The position numbers were made by a program, and so were the translations under genes. A DNA stretch of 36,081 nt from CAADGY01 sp900696665 (lineage in GTDB: Bacteria > Acidobacteriota > Terriglobia > Bryobacterales > Bryobacteraceae). The notes under the pieces are model-generated. The model worked only from the letters and a program-made list of their open reading frames with translations. It was not told the origin of the DNA and searched no databases. Location: positions 1 to 36,081 of the forward strand of contig JAPSFM010000043.1 of assembly GCA_035063885.1 (NCBI GenBank), read 5' to 3'. Below, one piece after another: positions 34,119 to 36,081 of the stretch. Positions within the stretch are counted from its first letter, which is position 1; the number at the start of each line of letters is the position of its first letter.

Positions 34119-35228
34119 TCACTTTACCAGCGTATTGAGATACGCCACCAGATTCGCCATTTCGTTCGATTTGAAACGGGGCCACCGTACACCCTGCTGA
34201 CTCATCTTATCGAGCATCGCCGGTCCGTGATGCCACAGAGCCGCCACTATTTCGAAGCTCGTTGCAGGCGCCTGCCCGGCGAGACGGGGCGCTCCGCTCT
34301 GTGCGTTTTCATGGCACATCGCACAGCGCTTGTTCTCGAAGATGCGGCGGCCCACCCGCGGATCGCCCTTGGGCTCGAAGAATTGAATGGACCACAGATA
34401 GCCTACAATCCGCCGCATCTCCTCCGTATTGAGTTCGGGATGATGCTTCATCAATGGGGCGTGGTTCCACATGGCGGCGGCGAAATCCTGCATGGACCGG
34501 AAAGAAAACCGGTTCTCGAGCGAGTTCGATTCCTTGTGGCAATCGGCGCAGCCCTTCAGTTCGAAGAGCTTCTGGCCCGTTATGGCATCGGCCGGAAAGA
34601 ACGACGCCTGCCGATTTTTTGTCTCCGGCAGATTCTGGAAGAACACCAGAAGATCCGTCATTTGCTGCGACGTCAACTCCGGCCACTTCAGATTCTTCTG
34701 AGCCGCGGCCCGGCTCATCTCCGAAGAGTGATTCCACAACGCCTTGGAAAATTCAATGCTGTCGCCCAGCGATTCCCATTGGGAAACGGGTTTGCCTCCC
34801 CCTGCTTTCGCTTCGGAGATACCATGGCAGCTATCGCAACTCTTGGTTTGAAACAGCCGCTTACCGCGTCCGGCGTCCCCAGGGTGATCGAAGTATCGCT
34901 TCGCGTAAAAATACGCGAACAGATCGGCGGCATTTTCCCGGCTTAGCCTGGGCTTGTCCACACCCTGCTTCGCCATGGCGCTCCACATCACCGGCGCATG
35001 ATTCCACATAAGCGCCGCCATCATGTTGGGAGTATACGAGCGCCCGGTGCGTTTCCCCAAGTCGGGTGCGGTCTTGCCTCCCACCCCACTAATACTGTGG
35101 CAGGTTATGCAGCGTTGTTCCGTGAAGATCTTCTCTCCTTCGCGGGCGTCGCCGGGTATCGGCAGCGCGCCGAAGAGGGGACATAAGGTGGACACGCTTA
35201 CGAGAGCAGCGATTACAATGGGGCGCAT
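34119..35228 (-). CDS. Secreted tetrahaem c-type cytochrome built of four repeats
   Basis: A 369-residue protein with a signal peptide (IVIAALVSVSTLCPLFG) and four haem sites: CITCH (40-44), CDSCH (131-135), CADCH (227-231) and CAMCH (302-306). Each haem site is followed by the same element, W-N/H-H-x-x-x-M (MWNHAPVM, LWNHSSEM, MWNHAPLM, LWHHGPAM), and then a helix ending in a hydrophobic YL/FF motif. The protein is therefore four copies of one cytochrome c domain, each with its own Met that may be the distal ligand. GGAGGG precedes the ATG. It begins 20 bases after the stop of the outer-membrane barrel gene. It likely carries electrons in the periplasm. The partner is unknown. Confidence 0.92.
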   Translation of the reverse strand: MRPIVIAALVSVSTLCPLFGALPIPGDAREGEKIFTEQRCITCHSISGVGGKTAPDLGKRTGRSYTPNMMAALMWNHAPVMWSAMAKQGVDKPRLSRENAADLFAYFYAKRYFDHPGDAGRGKRLFQTKSCDSCHGISEAKAGGGKPVSQWESLGDSIEFSKALWNHSSEMSRAAAQKNLKWPELTSQQMTDLLVFFQNLPETKNRQASFFPADAITGQKLFELKGCADCHKESNSLENRFSFRSMQDFAAAMWNHAPLMKHHPELNTEEMRRIVGYLWSIQFFEPKGDPRVGRRIFENKRCAMCHENAQSGAPRLAGQAPATSFEIVAALWHHGPAMLDKMSQQGVRWPRFKSNEMANLVAYLNTLVK

Positions 35229-35248
35229 GAGCCCTCCATATTACGGCT

Positions 35249-36081
35249 TTACAGGTTCAGCCTGAAACCGGTGATGAAATGATGAGTCCGGAATTCTTCG
35301 TACCTGTAGAGCGTCTCGAAGAAACCGTACCAGCGCCACTCAGCATACCAGTGAACATGCTTGCCGAATGGCACAAGAAAACGCCCGACCGGCTGGTGAT
35401 AATCGGTGGGGCGGCTGCCGGTGGAGAGGAACATAGAGCCACCCGCCGTCAGCTTTGGCTGCTGGCCATGTATGGCCGGCAGATTCACATCCAGCATCCC
35501 GGTCACGGTGTGAGCGTGATCTTCGTAAATCGACCGGGTGCGAGAGAAATCCGTCGGATCGATAAACGAGATATTGGAATCGAGCTTCGATCGCGTATAC
35601 TCCCCAATAACAGATACCCATTTATTGGACGAAGGTATCCATTGCGCGCCGATACTGCCGGCGGCGCTGGTAAAGTCGAGATTGATGGCCGGCGCCGGGT
35701 TTTGATTTTTTACCAGCCAGAAGTAAGCAAACGTCTGCAGCGAAGGCCGGATCTGATACCTGAAGCGGCTCCTGACTTTGTGAAAATCCTGAAGGCTGGT
35801 CCGGAAGTACGTCCGGTCTGCGCTCGACCCTTCGTATTCGAAATTCGCGCTCAGGTTCTGCGAAGGACGAATATTGAAGCCGGCGATGCCCACATGACGC
35901 GAGACCTCTCCCTGCTCACGTGTGGCGCTGGGATTCAACTGAGGAGCGCGCGTGGTGGCGTCGCCCCAAACGTAGCGATAACCTCCGCGCAGCGTGATCT
36001 TACGGGTAACGTCGAAGAACGCGTCGATCTGCGAACGGTTGTAATTGACGTCCAGGCGGTCTGTTTGAAAGGCTCGCTCCA
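35249..36081 (-). CDS. Outer-membrane beta-barrel protein, C-terminal part
   Basis: The frame is open to the right edge, so the N-terminus is missing. About 277 residues are visible, made of alternating polar and aromatic strands with short turns: ITLRGGYRYVWGD, HVGIAGFNIRPSQNLSANF, RSRFRYQIRPSLQTFAYFW, WYAEWRWYGFFETLYRYEEF, and the end GFRLNL. This is the pattern of a large porin-type barrel and is reminiscent of MtrB/PioB-like barrels that pair with multihaem cytochromes, but I cannot assign a family. It lies directly upstream of the tetrahaem cytochrome in one unit. Confidence 0.7.
   Translation of the reverse strand, partial: ERAFQTDRLDVNYNRSQIDAFFDVTRKITLRGGYRYVWGDATTRAPQLNPSATREQGEVSRHVGIAGFNIRPSQNLSANFEYEGSSADRTYFRTSLQDFHKVRSRFRYQIRPSLQTFAYFWLVKNQNPAPAINLDFTSAAGSIGAQWIPSSNKWVSVIGEYTRSKLDSNISFIDPTDFSRTRSIYEDHAHTVTGMLDVNLPAIHGQQPKLTAGGSMFLSTGSRPTDYHQPVGRFLVPFGKHVHWYAEWRWYGFFETLYRYEEFRTHHFITGFRLNL

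Noticed and set aside
1..36081. tRNA, rRNA, CRISPR arrays, insertion sequences and attachment sites
   Set aside because: None seen on reading both strands. The only short exact tandem repeat noted is the 13-bp pair at 27772.

Overview
The window is GC-rich and densely packed bacterial DNA from a Gram-negative organism. Evidence for the cell type: a lipobox epimerase, signal peptides, an outer-membrane beta-barrel and a quinol-type NO reductase. The mix of split pntA genes, a sialidase, a heparinase-like lyase and secreted multihaem cytochromes fits an acidobacterium of the Solibacter/Bryobacter kind, but that placement is an impression and not a test.

Left half (1-20.1 kb): the 3' part of a nonribosomal peptide (NRPS) cluster. 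Four NRPS proteins lie head to tail: adenylation (A, Asn-type pocket)-carrier (PCP)-epimerase (E), cut by the window edge; condensation (C)-A-PCP; C-A-PCP (Ile/Val-like pocket); and TubC-type docking domain-C-A-methyltransferase-PCP. A tryptophan 2,3-dioxygenase-like haem protein sits between the second and third. No thioesterase or reductase domain ends the line. Instead the operon continues, with ATGA coupling, into a transglutaminase-like protein of unknown role, an unrecognised 323-residue protein, and a secreted serine hydrolase of the beta-lactamase/S12 peptidase fold. Facing it are mbtH and an Sfp-type phosphopantetheinyl transferase, whose 3' end overlaps the hydrolase gene. A D-Asn-making module together with an exported S12 peptidase recalls prodrug systems in which an acyl-D-Asn cap is removed during export. 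The transglutaminase-like protein is a candidate for release or amide formation. A haem dioxygenase next to an A domain with an unusual pocket suggests an oxidised aromatic residue such as kynurenine.

Middle (20.1-31 kb): on the minus strand, a response regulator followed by three-gene NAD(P) transhydrogenase (pntAA-pntAB-pntB). Then come a YjbQ-family gene, a short stretch that looks like abutting gene remnants, and a sugar-degradation group: GH33-type sialidase, heparinase II/III-like lyase and lipoprotein aldose 1-epimerase. An orphan PAS histidine kinase follows.

Right end (31-36 kb): a minus-strand respiratory/stress block, read right to left: outer-membrane beta-barrel (cut by the edge), tetrahaem cytochrome c built of four repeats, Crp/Fnr-family regulator, and qNOR nitric oxide reductase. 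A near-perfect CRP-type site lies just upstream of the reductase, and the adjacent regulator has the matching Arg-Glu-x-x-x-Arg recognition helix. No RNA gene, CRISPR array or insertion sequence was seen.
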